Below, in pieces: positions 1 to 5,342 of a DNA stretch of 5,342 nucleotides. Source of the DNA: Campylobacterales bacterium. Lineage in GTDB: Bacteria; Campylobacterota; Campylobacteria; Campylobacterales; Thiovulaceae. The notes below the pieces were generated by a model, which was given only the letters and a program-made list of their open reading frames with translations, made no database searches and was not told where the DNA came from. Within the stretch, counting starts at the first letter, position 1; each line of letters opens with the position of its first letter. Position numbers and translations under genes: made by a program. The DNA is taken from NCBI GenBank assembly GCA_012963895.1, contig DTUW01000125.1, positions 1-5,342 of the forward strand, written 5' to 3'.

Positions 1-173
1 TCGGCTGTGGTTGCGGTTGCGGATTTCCATATTCCGGATACCCTCCGTAGGTCGGTTGTGATTGTGGTTGTGGATTTCCATATTCCGGATACCCTCCGTA
101 GGTCGGCTGTGATTGTGGTTGTGGATTTCCATATTCCGGATACCCTCCATAGGTCGGCTGTGGTTGTGGCTGT
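1..173 (-). repeat. 51-bp in-frame tandem repeat, about 3.4 copies in window
   Basis: The period is exactly 51 bp, with unit boundaries at 21, 72 and 123 and a partial unit at 1-20 that continues beyond the edge. Because 51 is a multiple of three, each unit encodes one 17-residue block on the minus strand. Copies differ at only a few bases: CAG/CAA, TAC/TAT and CCA/CCG differences are synonymous, and one position alternates Ser/Pro (TCA/CCA). Such near-identical units usually arise by recent slippage or unequal recombination, so copy number may vary between strains. Confidence 0.93.
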
Positions 174-316
174 GGATTGCTACCCATAGCTGGGTCATCG
201 GAAAAATATTCCGAATCCATTGTTTGAGAAAAGAAGTCTGAATCATTGACTAGGTCATCAGCCATAACTATTCCTGTTGTCAAAATTATAGATGTAAATA
301 TAGTTTTCTTTTTCAA
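1..316 (-). CDS. Secreted tandem-repeat protein, Pro/Gln/Tyr/Gly-rich (3' end outside window)
   Basis: I do not recognise this gene. It starts with TTG at 316-314, reading (M)KKKTIFTSIILTTGIVMA, a classical signal peptide with likely cleavage after residue 19 (Ala) before DDLVND. An acidic, Ser/Phe-containing stretch (about residues 20-45) follows, then identical 17-residue units QPTYGGYPEYGNPQPQS from about residue 52 to the edge; 105 codons are in the window with no stop, so the C-terminus is missing. The TTG start is preferred because an AGAGG ribosome site lies 7 nt upstream, overlapping the stop of the preceding gene, while the next ATG (codon 18) would remove the signal peptide. It lies 10 bp after the dihaem cytochrome gene, so it is probably co-transcribed with it. 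The protein should be exported to the periplasm or surface; the repeats have no catalytic motif. The function is unknown. A structural, surface or cytochrome-associated role is only a guess. Confidence 0.8.
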   Translation of the reverse strand, partial: MKKKTIFTSIILTTGIVMADDLVNDSDFFSQTMDSEYFSDDPAMGSNPQPQPQPTYGGYPEYGNPQPQSQPTYGGYPEYGNPQPQSQPTYGGYPEYGNPQPQPQP

Positions 317-323
317 GATTCTG

Positions 324-328
324 CCTCT
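324..328 (-). promoter_or_regulatory. Ribosome binding site deciding the TTG start of the repeat protein
   Basis: On the minus strand AGAGG lies 7 nt before TTG (316-314) and overlaps the TAG stop of the dihaem cytochrome gene (329-327). This supports the non-ATG start and suggests that ribosomes ending the upstream gene help initiate here. Confidence 0.55.
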
Positions 329-851
329 AATCATCTATTCTATGCCAACCAGTGAAAAAACCTTTGTCCCAACCAGGAACATGAACCTCATCTTCATCAT
401 ATATCCCCTTTTTCGCATCGTGGCAACTATTACATTTGGAATATGAGCCGACTTTTGGATTATCTAAAAACATCTCTTTTGGAAGGTCTTCATGTTTGCT
501 ATGGATATATGGAACCCGAGACACTCTAATAGGGGTAGAGTTTAGAGGTATAGAGCGGTTTATCTTTCTTCTATATTTTGTATCTTTACTATCAGAAGCA
601 TTGTTCAAATAGTAATCTAGAAATTTCTCTCTCAAAGATGAAGAAAGTTTCACCTCATCACCAAAATGGTTTTTCAAATTCTGCTCAGTGAAGAGCCTTT
701 CCCAAGACCGTTCAGGTAAAAACTCAGCTTGATAGACAAAATGGCACTTTTCACAAGCTTGAACCATCTCTCTATCGGTAACAGGTTCCACTTTCAATCC
801 ACCAGCCGATAGAGAGAGAGCGATAGAGGCAAGTATATATATTTTTCTCAT
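327..851 (-). CDS. Periplasmic dihaem cytochrome c, DHC family
   Basis: This is a 174-aa exported c-type cytochrome. Residues 1-16 (MRKIYILASIALSLSA) are a signal peptide. Two haem-attachment motifs are visible: CEKCH at residues 33-37 and CNSCH at 140-144. The wide spacing, the 'ERSWERLF..LKNHFGD' segment after the first motif, and the C-terminal 'HVPGWDKGFFTGW' fit the DHC family (Pfam dihaem cytochrome c, first described in Rhodobacter sphaeroides and Shewanella), in which both haems are bis-histidine and the protein acts as a periplasmic electron carrier. Remaining histidines such as H117, H120, H157 and H170 are candidates for the second axial ligands. The ATG at 851 has a usable AGGATAGAG site just upstream. 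The gene sits 18 bp after a four-helix membrane protein and two genes after a cytochrome b561, a family often found beside DHC, so its electron donor is probably that membrane cytochrome. The usual DHC partner, the SHP haem protein (DUF1924), is not seen here. Confidence 0.88.
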   Translation of the reverse strand: MRKIYILASIALSLSAGGLKVEPVTDREMVQACEKCHFVYQAEFLPERSWERLFTEQNLKNHFGDEVKLSSSLREKFLDYYLNNASDSKDTKYRRKINRSIPLNSTPIRVSRVPYIHSKHEDLPKEMFLDNPKVGSYSKCNSCHDAKKGIYDEDEVHVPGWDKGFFTGWHRIDD

Positions 852-869
852 AGCTCTATCCTATTTTTT

Positions 870-1334
870 TTACCATTTTACTATAACAAAAGAGATACCA
901 GCAGTTATTCCGCCTATTACTCCATAAGTTGCATGGTCTTCTTCTGGGGCTTCTGCAAGAGTTATCATCATTGCAGTTGCAGCAATAGCTCCTAATAGTG
1001 CATGCCAATGCTCTTTTTTCCACCCCTCCGATAGGTCAAAAACCTCATCTTTATGAGCCAATATTCCAAGTCCAGCAGTTATTACCATTCCAGAAGCTGC
1101 CGCAGTTCCTAAGCCTTCATGAATACCTCTATCTAAGCTATTTGTCAAGATAGTAGCACCCGCAAGTCCTAAGGTTGTCAATCCACTATATTCGTGCCAC
1201 TTCTCATAGTCGTTATAGTCCGAAACTATATCAGCTACATCACTTTTTATCTCTTTCGCCTTTTCCAATATCTCAACTTTTTCACCTCCAAAAAGAGAGG
1301 AGAGAAATAGTAGGATTACTGCTATATATCTCAT
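870..1334 (-). CDS. Unrecognised His-rich four-helix membrane protein, candidate b-type cytochrome
   Basis: I cannot name this 154-aa protein. It opens with a signal-like segment (residues 1-16, MRYIAVILLFLSSLFG), then a charged stretch with helical character (17-45), then four hydrophobic segments at about 50-66, 75-93, 110-127 and 135-152. Histidines sit at helix ends: H47, H94, H109 and H111 on one face of the membrane, H72 and H134 on the other. That arrangement resembles two-haem b561-type electron carriers and would suit transmembrane electron transfer, but this is inference and no family was matched. It starts at ATG 1334-1332, overlapping the upstream b561 stop as ATGA, with AGGAGG 4 nt upstream, so translation is likely coupled. 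The dihaem cytochrome c gene follows 18 bp downstream. A haem-free membrane anchor or chaperone for the adjacent cytochromes is an alternative. Confidence 0.75.
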   Translation of the reverse strand: MRYIAVILLFLSSLFGGEKVEILEKAKEIKSDVADIVSDYNDYEKWHEYSGLTTLGLAGATILTNSLDRGIHEGLGTAAASGMVITAGLGILAHKDEVFDLSEGWKKEHWHALLGAIAATAMMITLAEAPEEDHATYGVIGGITAGISFVIVKW

Positions 1335-1888
1335 TTTTCCTCCTTTTTCTTACCATCTCCAAAGATGGCTCTAATGTAATTCTCTTTGGTTTGTATGGAG
1401 CTAACTATAACCCCCATCAAATGCATTCCGATTAATCCTAATAGGATTTGGGATAGGATTTTGTGGATACCCAATATCTCTTTTCCTAATTCAAAATTTG
1501 GAGTTACAAACAGAGCCAATATCCCCTCCTCTTCTTTCATTGCATATCCAACTCCACCAGTTATCGCCATCGTCGCAATAGTTACCAACATCGCAAACAT
1601 TACTAAGCCGGCTAATGGGTTATGTCCTAAGTATCTCTTTTCTGCAAATTTCATTACAGATTTCACAAATGCCCATATCTCGGAAGGTGGAAAAAATAGG
1701 CTTGATAGCCTCTCATATCTATTCTTAGCTATCAACCCGTAGAAGATTCGAAACAGAACTAACAGAAGGGCTGTATATCCTGCTATCTCGTGTATCTCTT
1801 TTTTATCCTCCAATACAAAAGCTACCACTATTGAAAGGATTAGCAGAGAGTGGAATATCCGAACCTTTTTCGACCAGACTTCAACCAT
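1331..1888 (-). CDS. Cytochrome b561-family membrane protein (b-type cytochrome subunit)
   Basis: This is a four-helix inner-membrane b-type cytochrome of the bacterial cytochrome b561 / Ni-hydrogenase cytochrome b family, which moves electrons between the quinone pool and a periplasmic redox partner. Numbered from ATG 1888, it reads MVEVWSKKVRIFHSLL, the usual family opening with H13 in helix 1. H33 lies in 'IHEIAGY' before helix 2, 'YLGHNPLAG' (H89) is a conserved family segment before helix 3, and H142 ('IHKILSQ') and H156 ('GMHLMGV') lie in the last helix region. The frame is open further upstream to a GTG at 1915, but that has no ribosome site, whereas ATG 1888 follows AGGAG by 5 nt and gives the usual N-terminus, so I chose 185 aa. 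It follows truA closely and its TGA overlaps the next gene's ATG. The likely partner is the dihaem cytochrome c two genes downstream; no hydrogenase subunit is present here. Confidence 0.9.
   Translation of the reverse strand: MVEVWSKKVRIFHSLLILSIVVAFVLEDKKEIHEIAGYTALLLVLFRIFYGLIAKNRYERLSSLFFPPSEIWAFVKSVMKFAEKRYLGHNPLAGLVMFAMLVTIATMAITGGVGYAMKEEEGILALFVTPNFELGKEILGIHKILSQILLGLIGMHLMGVIVSSIQTKENYIRAIFGDGKKKEEK
1339..1344 (-). promoter_or_regulatory. Strong Shine-Dalgarno site of the four-helix membrane protein
   Basis: AGGAGG sits 4 nt before ATG 1334 and is contained in the Lys/Glu-rich last codons of the b561 gene. With the ATGA stop/start overlap it indicates coupled translation of the two membrane proteins. 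Confidence 0.7.
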
Positions 1889-1893
1889 AAGTT

Positions 1894-1898
1894 CTCCT
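1894..1898 (-). promoter_or_regulatory. Shine-Dalgarno site deciding the b561 start
   Basis: AGGAG ends 5 nt before ATG 1888-1886. The alternative GTG at 1915-1913 has no purine-rich site upstream, so this motif favours the shorter protein. Confidence 0.65.
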
Positions 1899-1929
1899 AA
1901 TCTTTTTCTATCCACATCGACCAGATAGG

Positions 1930-2655
1930 CTAATATTGAACATTCACTAAATAGAGACCATTTGGAGGAGCGAGATACCTTGAATAGACCTTTTTTCCTT
2001 CTAACTGCTCCTGTAATTGCTGAATAGATACTTTTCCTATCGCTAAATCGATTAAAGCCCCTACTATCAATCTAATTTGAGACCTTAGAAATCCGTTGGC
2101 TCTAAATTTGAAGATATATAGACCTTTCCACTGATAGGCTCTCACTTCGAACATTGTTCTAATATCGCTTTTGGTGTCTGAACCACTCTTTCTAAAATTT
2201 TGAAAATTGTGAGTTCCTTTGAAAATGGAGATAGCTTTTTGGACTTGGGAAAAGTCGAAATTTTCGATTTCTATATAGGATATATACTCTTTCAGAAATG
2301 GATTGGGTGATGAGGTGGAGAGGATATATCGATAGCTTCTACTCTTTGCACTATATCGAGCATGGAAATCGCTATCTACCTCATCGATAGAGAGAATGGA
2401 TATATCATCTGATACCAATTTGGAAAGGGGGGTAAATAGCTTTTTACTATTCCAACTATTTGGTAGTTCCAAATGGCATACCTGCCTAAGAGCATGAACT
2501 CCTCTATCAGTCCTACTACTCATTACAACTCTATTGGGAATTTGGAGGGTGTCTAAAACTCGATTGAGTTCCCCCTCAACACTTCTAAAATTGGGTTGAG
2601 TTTGTGAGCCAAAAAACTTTGAACCATTATAAGAAAAGACTATTGTTACTTTCAT
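1930..2655 (-). CDS. truA: tRNA pseudouridine(38-40) synthase TruA
   Basis: TruA converts uridines 38-40 in the anticodon stem-loop of many tRNAs to pseudouridine. The 241-aa protein has the family layout: N-terminal 'VTIVFSYNGSKFFGSQTQ' strand and loop, the catalytic motif SSRTDRGVHA with nucleophile D50, 'FHARYSAKSRSYRYIL' at about 97-111, 'FKGTHNFQNF' near 145-154, 'RANGFLRSQIRLIVGAL' at about 185-201, and the C-terminal 'APPNGLYLVNVQY'. The length is normal for a compact bacterial TruA. Arg follows the catalytic Asp where E. coli has Ala, a tolerated variation. The start is ATG 2655, with only a weak site (CGGAA) upstream, and it lies inside an imperfect 25-bp duplication. It is the first gene of the minus-strand cluster; its link to the cytochrome genes is probably positional rather than functional. 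Confidence 0.95.
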   Translation of the reverse strand: MKVTIVFSYNGSKFFGSQTQPNFRSVEGELNRVLDTLQIPNRVVMSSRTDRGVHALRQVCHLELPNSWNSKKLFTPLSKLVSDDISILSIDEVDSDFHARYSAKSRSYRYILSTSSPNPFLKEYISYIEIENFDFSQVQKAISIFKGTHNFQNFRKSGSDTKSDIRTMFEVRAYQWKGLYIFKFRANGFLRSQIRLIVGALIDLAIGKVSIQQLQEQLEGKKVYSRYLAPPNGLYLVNVQY

Positions 2656-2695
2656 ATTTTTCCGTAAATTTTACTTTCATACTTTTTCAGAAATT
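2646..2695. repeat. Imperfect 25-bp direct tandem duplication over the truA start
   Basis: Copy one is 2646-2670 and copy two 2671-2695; they agree at 21 of 25 positions, including an identical ttactttcat. On the minus strand this places two ATGAAAGTAA sequences one after the other. The one nearer truA is the true start; the other, at 2680-2678, is out of frame because 25 is not a multiple of three. Confidence 0.7.
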
Positions 2696-2701
2696 TTGGG
2701 A

Positions 2702-2707
2702 TATGCT
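2702..2707 (+). promoter_or_regulatory. Possible -10 box for ispH
   Basis: TATGCT lies 28 bp before the ispH ATG and would put transcription start near 2714. No convincing -35 is visible, which is common in Campylobacterota. It rests on weak motif similarity within the only spacer available. Confidence 0.25.
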
Positions 2708-2718
2708 AATTTGAAAAT

Positions 2719-2724
2719 ATTGTA
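2719..2724 (-). promoter_or_regulatory. Possible -10 box for the truA-cytochrome operon
   Basis: On the minus strand TACAAT reads at 2724-2719, one mismatch from TATAAT, and would give a leader of roughly 55 nt before truA ATG 2655. A -35 would have to lie inside the first codons of ispH. It is the best match in the divergent spacer for this strand. Confidence 0.3.
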
Positions 2725-2735
2725 TCGGAGATAGT

Positions 2736-3563
2736 ATGGAAATTGAATTAGCTAAACAGTATGGATTCTGTTTTGGAGTGAAAAGGGCAATCAAGATAGC
2801 AGAACAGCATCAGAATTCATATACCTTTGGTCCTCTAATTCACAACAGATTAGAGATTGAGAGATTGAAAAATCAATTCAATGTTGGATTGAAAGAGGAT
2901 ATTAGAGAGTTCAAAAAGGGCGATAAGCTAATAATTAGAACTCACGGGATAGAAAAAAAGAATCTCCAATATTTGAAAGAGCAGAATATAGAGTTTATCG
3001 ATGCTACCTGTCCATTTGTGAAAAAGCCTCAGGAGATTGTTCAGAATATGAGCAGAGAGGGGTATGACATTGTCATATTTGGAGATAAAAACCACCCGGA
3101 AATAAAAGGGGTAAAAAGTTATGCAGAACATGGGGCATATGTAGTTTTAGAGGTAGAGGAGTTGGAAAATATAGCCCTATCGGATAGGATAGCCTTAGTA
3201 GCTCAAACAACCAGAAAGATAGAAGATTTCAAAAAGATAGCTAGTTACCTAATTGAGAAATACAAAGAGGTTAGAGTGTTCAATACTATCTGCAATGCCA
3301 CCTTTGAAAACCAAATATCGGCGAGAGAGTTGGCAAAGAAGGCTGATATTATGATAATTATTGGAGGTAAAAACTCGTCCAATACAAAACAGCTGGTCCG
3401 AATTTGCGAGGAGGTCTGTGATAGCTGTTACCATATTGAATCAGAGGAGGAGGTAGAACCGGGTTGGTTTGAAAATAGGAAACTCTGCGGAATTACAGCG
3501 GGAGCTTCAACTCCCGATTGGATAATAGAGAGGGTTAAAAAGAGGATAGAGGAGCTAAATTAG
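2736..3563 (+). CDS. ispH: 4-hydroxy-3-methylbut-2-enyl diphosphate reductase IspH
   Basis: IspH is the cytoplasmic iron-sulfur enzyme that reduces HMBPP to IPP and DMAPP, the last step of the MEP isoprenoid pathway. All three cluster cysteines are present: C12 in 'GFCFGVKRAI', C92 in 'DATCPFV' and C186 in 'NTICNAT'. Substrate-binding features are also intact: H36 ('GPLIHN'), H70 ('RTHGI'), H120 and E122 in 'NHPEIKG', 'QTT' at 157-159, 'SSNT' at 214-217, and S258 in 'ITAGASTPDW'. At 275 aa it is the short form usual in Campylobacterota. The start at ATG 2736 is supported by GGAG at 2727-2730. It is transcribed divergently from truA and its end overlaps the convergent EAL gene by 9 bp. In several Campylobacter relatives ispH lies with aroA and rpsA (recalled context); here it stands alone in the window. 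The enzyme looks fully functional. Confidence 0.97.
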   Translation: MEIELAKQYGFCFGVKRAIKIAEQHQNSYTFGPLIHNRLEIERLKNQFNVGLKEDIREFKKGDKLIIRTHGIEKKNLQYLKEQNIEFIDATCPFVKKPQEIVQNMSREGYDIVIFGDKNHPEIKGVKSYAEHGAYVVLEVEELENIALSDRIALVAQTTRKIEDFKKIASYLIEKYKEVRVFNTICNATFENQISARELAKKADIMIIIGGKNSSNTKQLVRICEEVCDSCYHIESEEEVEPGWFENRKLCGITAGASTPDWIIERVKKRIEELN

Positions 3564-5342
3564 TTTTTCAGGCTTTGCTAAATAGAAACCTTGGGAGTAG
3601 TCAATTCCTAGTTCCTTCAATTTTTGGAGGACACTCTCTCTATCTACAAATTCGCCAACTGTCTGAATTCCTTTACTTTTTGCAAAATCTGCAATCAGTT
3701 TTACAACCAGTTGAGCATTGACATCTTTGTCAATATTTTTGATTAACGAGCCATCTATCTTGATAACATCAATATCCATTTTCATCAAATACTCGAAATT
3801 AGAATATCCTGTTCCGAAATCATCTACCGCTATTCTACAACCGAGAGATTTGAAATCTTGAATAAATCTATTTACCGTATCGAAGTTCTCAATCTTTTCA
3901 GACTCCACAAGTTCCAAAATTACCCTATGTCCCATTCTGTTACTAATAATTTCTTCTCTTAAAGTCTCCAAGATTTCGCTATTTAGAATATCTTCCATGT
4001 TGAGATTTATAGAAAATTCATCTTCTCTATCTTGGAAATATGCAAATGATTTACGAATCACTATTTTTGTTAAAGTAGGATATAGTCTAGCCTTCTTAGC
4101 TATATTCAAAAAGAAGAAAGGAGATATTACTTTCTCTCCATCAACCATTCTAATAAGCACTTCATATTTTTTATATGGCAACTCTTCAAAGTTTGGCACA
4201 ATCTCTTGACCAAATATCACTATATTCCCTTCTGTAATAGCCTTTTTCAATTTATTGGTCATCTCAATATTTTTCCTGAAATCTTGCTCAATTTCGTCTA
4301 TACTATCTAGAACTACTAAATCCCGATTTTGTTCTATTGCCTGTTGTAAAGCAAATTCAGCATTAAAGATAATATTTCTTATATCCCCTCTCGATATTCC
4401 AATGGTTATTGAAATACTGAAATCCATATCATCTATTCTCAATATATTATGGTCAAAGTATCTGATGAGGTTTTCGATTTTTATTAAAAAGTCATTTTCA
4501 AAATTGGAATTTTGAAAAAGAGCAAATTCAAAATTATCTATTCTGTATAGAGTTACCCCGTGTTGAGAGAGGATATTTTTAAAAATTTCGACTATATTTA
4601 GAATAATTCTATTGATGACATTCATTCCATAAAAATCTTTTATTTCTTTTAGGTTGTCTATTTTAATAATTGCCAATTTGGAATTATTAGATATTTTCTC
4701 ATTCAAATCGATTAGCAACTTTTGGCGATTAGGTAATTTTGTAACCTCATCAATATTCTGCCTCACCATTTGGCTTCTATGTCTCATAATCTCAGTTACA
4801 TCACTTCTAATAGATAGAAATTCCTTGATGTTTTTATTGTCTTCATGTAATATAGGGATAATCGTGGTATTCATATAATATTCTCTACCATCTTTTCGTA
4901 TATTTCTGATAACCCCTTTCCAAATTCTTTTACTTGTAATAGTTTCCCACAACTCACGAAATACCTCTTTTGGAACATCTGGGTGGCGGACAATATTATG
5001 AGATTTTCCAATTAGCTCCTCTCTAGAATAGCCAGAAACATCACAAAAGGATTGATTGACATATGTGATATTACCTTCTGGGTCAGTCTTTGAAACTAAC
5101 GAGCTAGTATCTATTGCAGTTTTATACTCTTGCAATTTTCTATTAAATCTCTTTAATCTTTTTCTATAAATTTTAATAATCTCTTTTGCTTTCTCCAAAT
5201 ATATATCTGTTGGACGGATAATAAATATATATATGCTAATCACTGCTAAAATTAATATTAGAACAAAAAATTTATAGTAATCAACTACTATGATGGAAAA
5301 TAGTTTTTGAACACTAGTCTCTATGTCTTTAAAATCGGTTTC
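3555..5342 (-). CDS. Membrane-anchored PAS-GGDEF-EAL cyclic-di-GMP signalling protein (5' end outside window)
   Basis: The frame is open from the TAG at 3557-3555 through the right edge, so 595 residues of a longer protein are visible; the GTG at 5243 lies inside a membrane helix and is unlikely to be the start. Numbered from the edge, order is: tail of a probable extracytoplasmic region (1-24), TM helix FFVLILILAVISIYIFII (25-42), charged coiled segment (about 49-74), PAS domain (about 74-180), GGDEF (about 198-345), EAL (about 360-593). The PAS matches E. coli Aer, with 'HNIVRHPDVP' (R119, H120, D122), N96 and W141 at FAD-site positions. GGDEF is degenerate: DNFEF replaces the signature and Lys replaces the first metal Asp. 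EAL reads EVL but keeps E394, N446, E477, D507/D508, K528, E564 and Q584, so c-di-GMP hydrolysis is likely. The input may be redox state or oxygen, by inference. Confidence 0.92.
   Translation of the reverse strand, partial: ETDFKDIETSVQKLFSIIVVDYYKFFVLILILAVISIYIFIIRPTDIYLEKAKEIIKIYRKRLKRFNRKLQEYKTAIDTSSLVSKTDPEGNITYVNQSFCDVSGYSREELIGKSHNIVRHPDVPKEVFRELWETITSKRIWKGVIRNIRKDGREYYMNTTIIPILHEDNKNIKEFLSIRSDVTEIMRHRSQMVRQNIDEVTKLPNRQKLLIDLNEKISNNSKLAIIKIDNLKEIKDFYGMNVINRIILNIVEIFKNILSQHGVTLYRIDNFEFALFQNSNFENDFLIKIENLIRYFDHNILRIDDMDFSISITIGISRGDIRNIIFNAEFALQQAIEQNRDLVVLDSIDEIEQDFRKNIEMTNKLKKAITEGNIVIFGQEIVPNFEELPYKKYEVLIRMVDGEKVISPFFFLNIAKKARLYPTLTKIVIRKSFAYFQDREDEFSINLNMEDILNSEILETLREEIISNRMGHRVILELVESEKIENFDTVNRFIQDFKSLGCRIAVDDFGTGYSNFEYLMKMDIDVIKIDGSLIKNIDKDVNAQLVVKLIADFAKSKGIQTVGEFVDRESVLQKLKELGIDYSQGFYLAKPEKLI

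Noticed and set aside
7..189. Plus-strand ORF with VDFHIPDTLRRS-like repeats
   Set aside because: It is the antisense of the 51-bp repeat. The minus-strand frame has a signal peptide, ribosome site and operon context; the plus-strand ORF has none and a composition expected of a shadow.
198..214. Small inverted repeat TCGGAA/TTCCGA with a 5-nt loop
   Set aside because: A 6-bp, AT-containing stem inside the repeat-protein coding region, with no T-run; too weak to call a terminator or operator.
1439..1463. Repeated 'taggattt...ataggatttt' on the plus strand
   Set aside because: Explained by repeated Ile/Leu codons in the membrane helix (KILSQILLGLIG) on the minus strand; not a separate repeat element.
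1386..1742. 118-aa plus-strand ORF over the b561 gene
   Set aside because: Antisense shadow of a clearly recognisable b561 protein, with no ribosome site or known motif.
2928..3434. Two minus-strand ORFs (67 and 61 aa) within ispH
   Set aside because: Antisense to intact ispH with all active-site motifs; no independent support.
3997..4878. Several plus-strand ORFs of 70-86 aa opposite the GGDEF-EAL region
   Set aside because: All lie antisense to a recognisable multi-domain protein, lack ribosome sites, and show the Ile/Phe/Ser-rich composition of reversed AT-rich coding DNA.

Overview
The window is AT-rich bacterial DNA, almost entirely coding, and most resembles a member of the Campylobacterota (Epsilonproteobacteria), probably a free-living sulfur- or hydrogen-oxidising lineage. 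The pointers are the short IspH (275 aa) and TruA (241 aa), heavy use of ATA and AGA codons, tight gene packing, and an EAL protein with a 'YEVLIRM...ISPFFFLNIAKKARLY' style typical of that phylum. The assignment is inference from protein style, not a database match.

Layout. Positions 1-2655 hold five consecutive minus-strand genes, read from right to left: truA (tRNA pseudouridine synthase), a cytochrome b561-family membrane protein, an unrecognised His-rich four-helix membrane protein, a DHC-type dihaem cytochrome c, and the 5' part of a secreted protein built from 17-residue tandem repeats that runs off the left edge. Gaps are small (41 bp, a 4-bp ATGA overlap, 18 bp, 10 bp), so this looks like one transcript. 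An 80-bp divergent spacer (2656-2735) separates truA from ispH (2736-3563, plus strand; last step of the MEP isoprenoid pathway). A large minus-strand sensor gene (TM-PAS-GGDEF-EAL, 3555-5342) converges on ispH, overlaps its end by 9 bp, and is open through the right edge, so its true start lies outside the window. No stretch above 300 bases lacks a gene; no rRNA, tRNA, CRISPR or insertion sequence was seen.

How the genes may work together. The b561, four-helix and dihaem cytochrome proteins form a plausible route for passing electrons from the quinone pool or membrane to the periplasm. The repeat protein at the end of the same transcript is the least explained part. The sensor gene carries an Aer-like PAS domain with the residues that bind FAD in E. 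coli Aer, a GGDEF domain that has lost key residues, and an EAL domain that keeps its catalytic set, which suggests a redox-responsive cyclic-di-GMP phosphodiesterase. truA and ispH are housekeeping genes.
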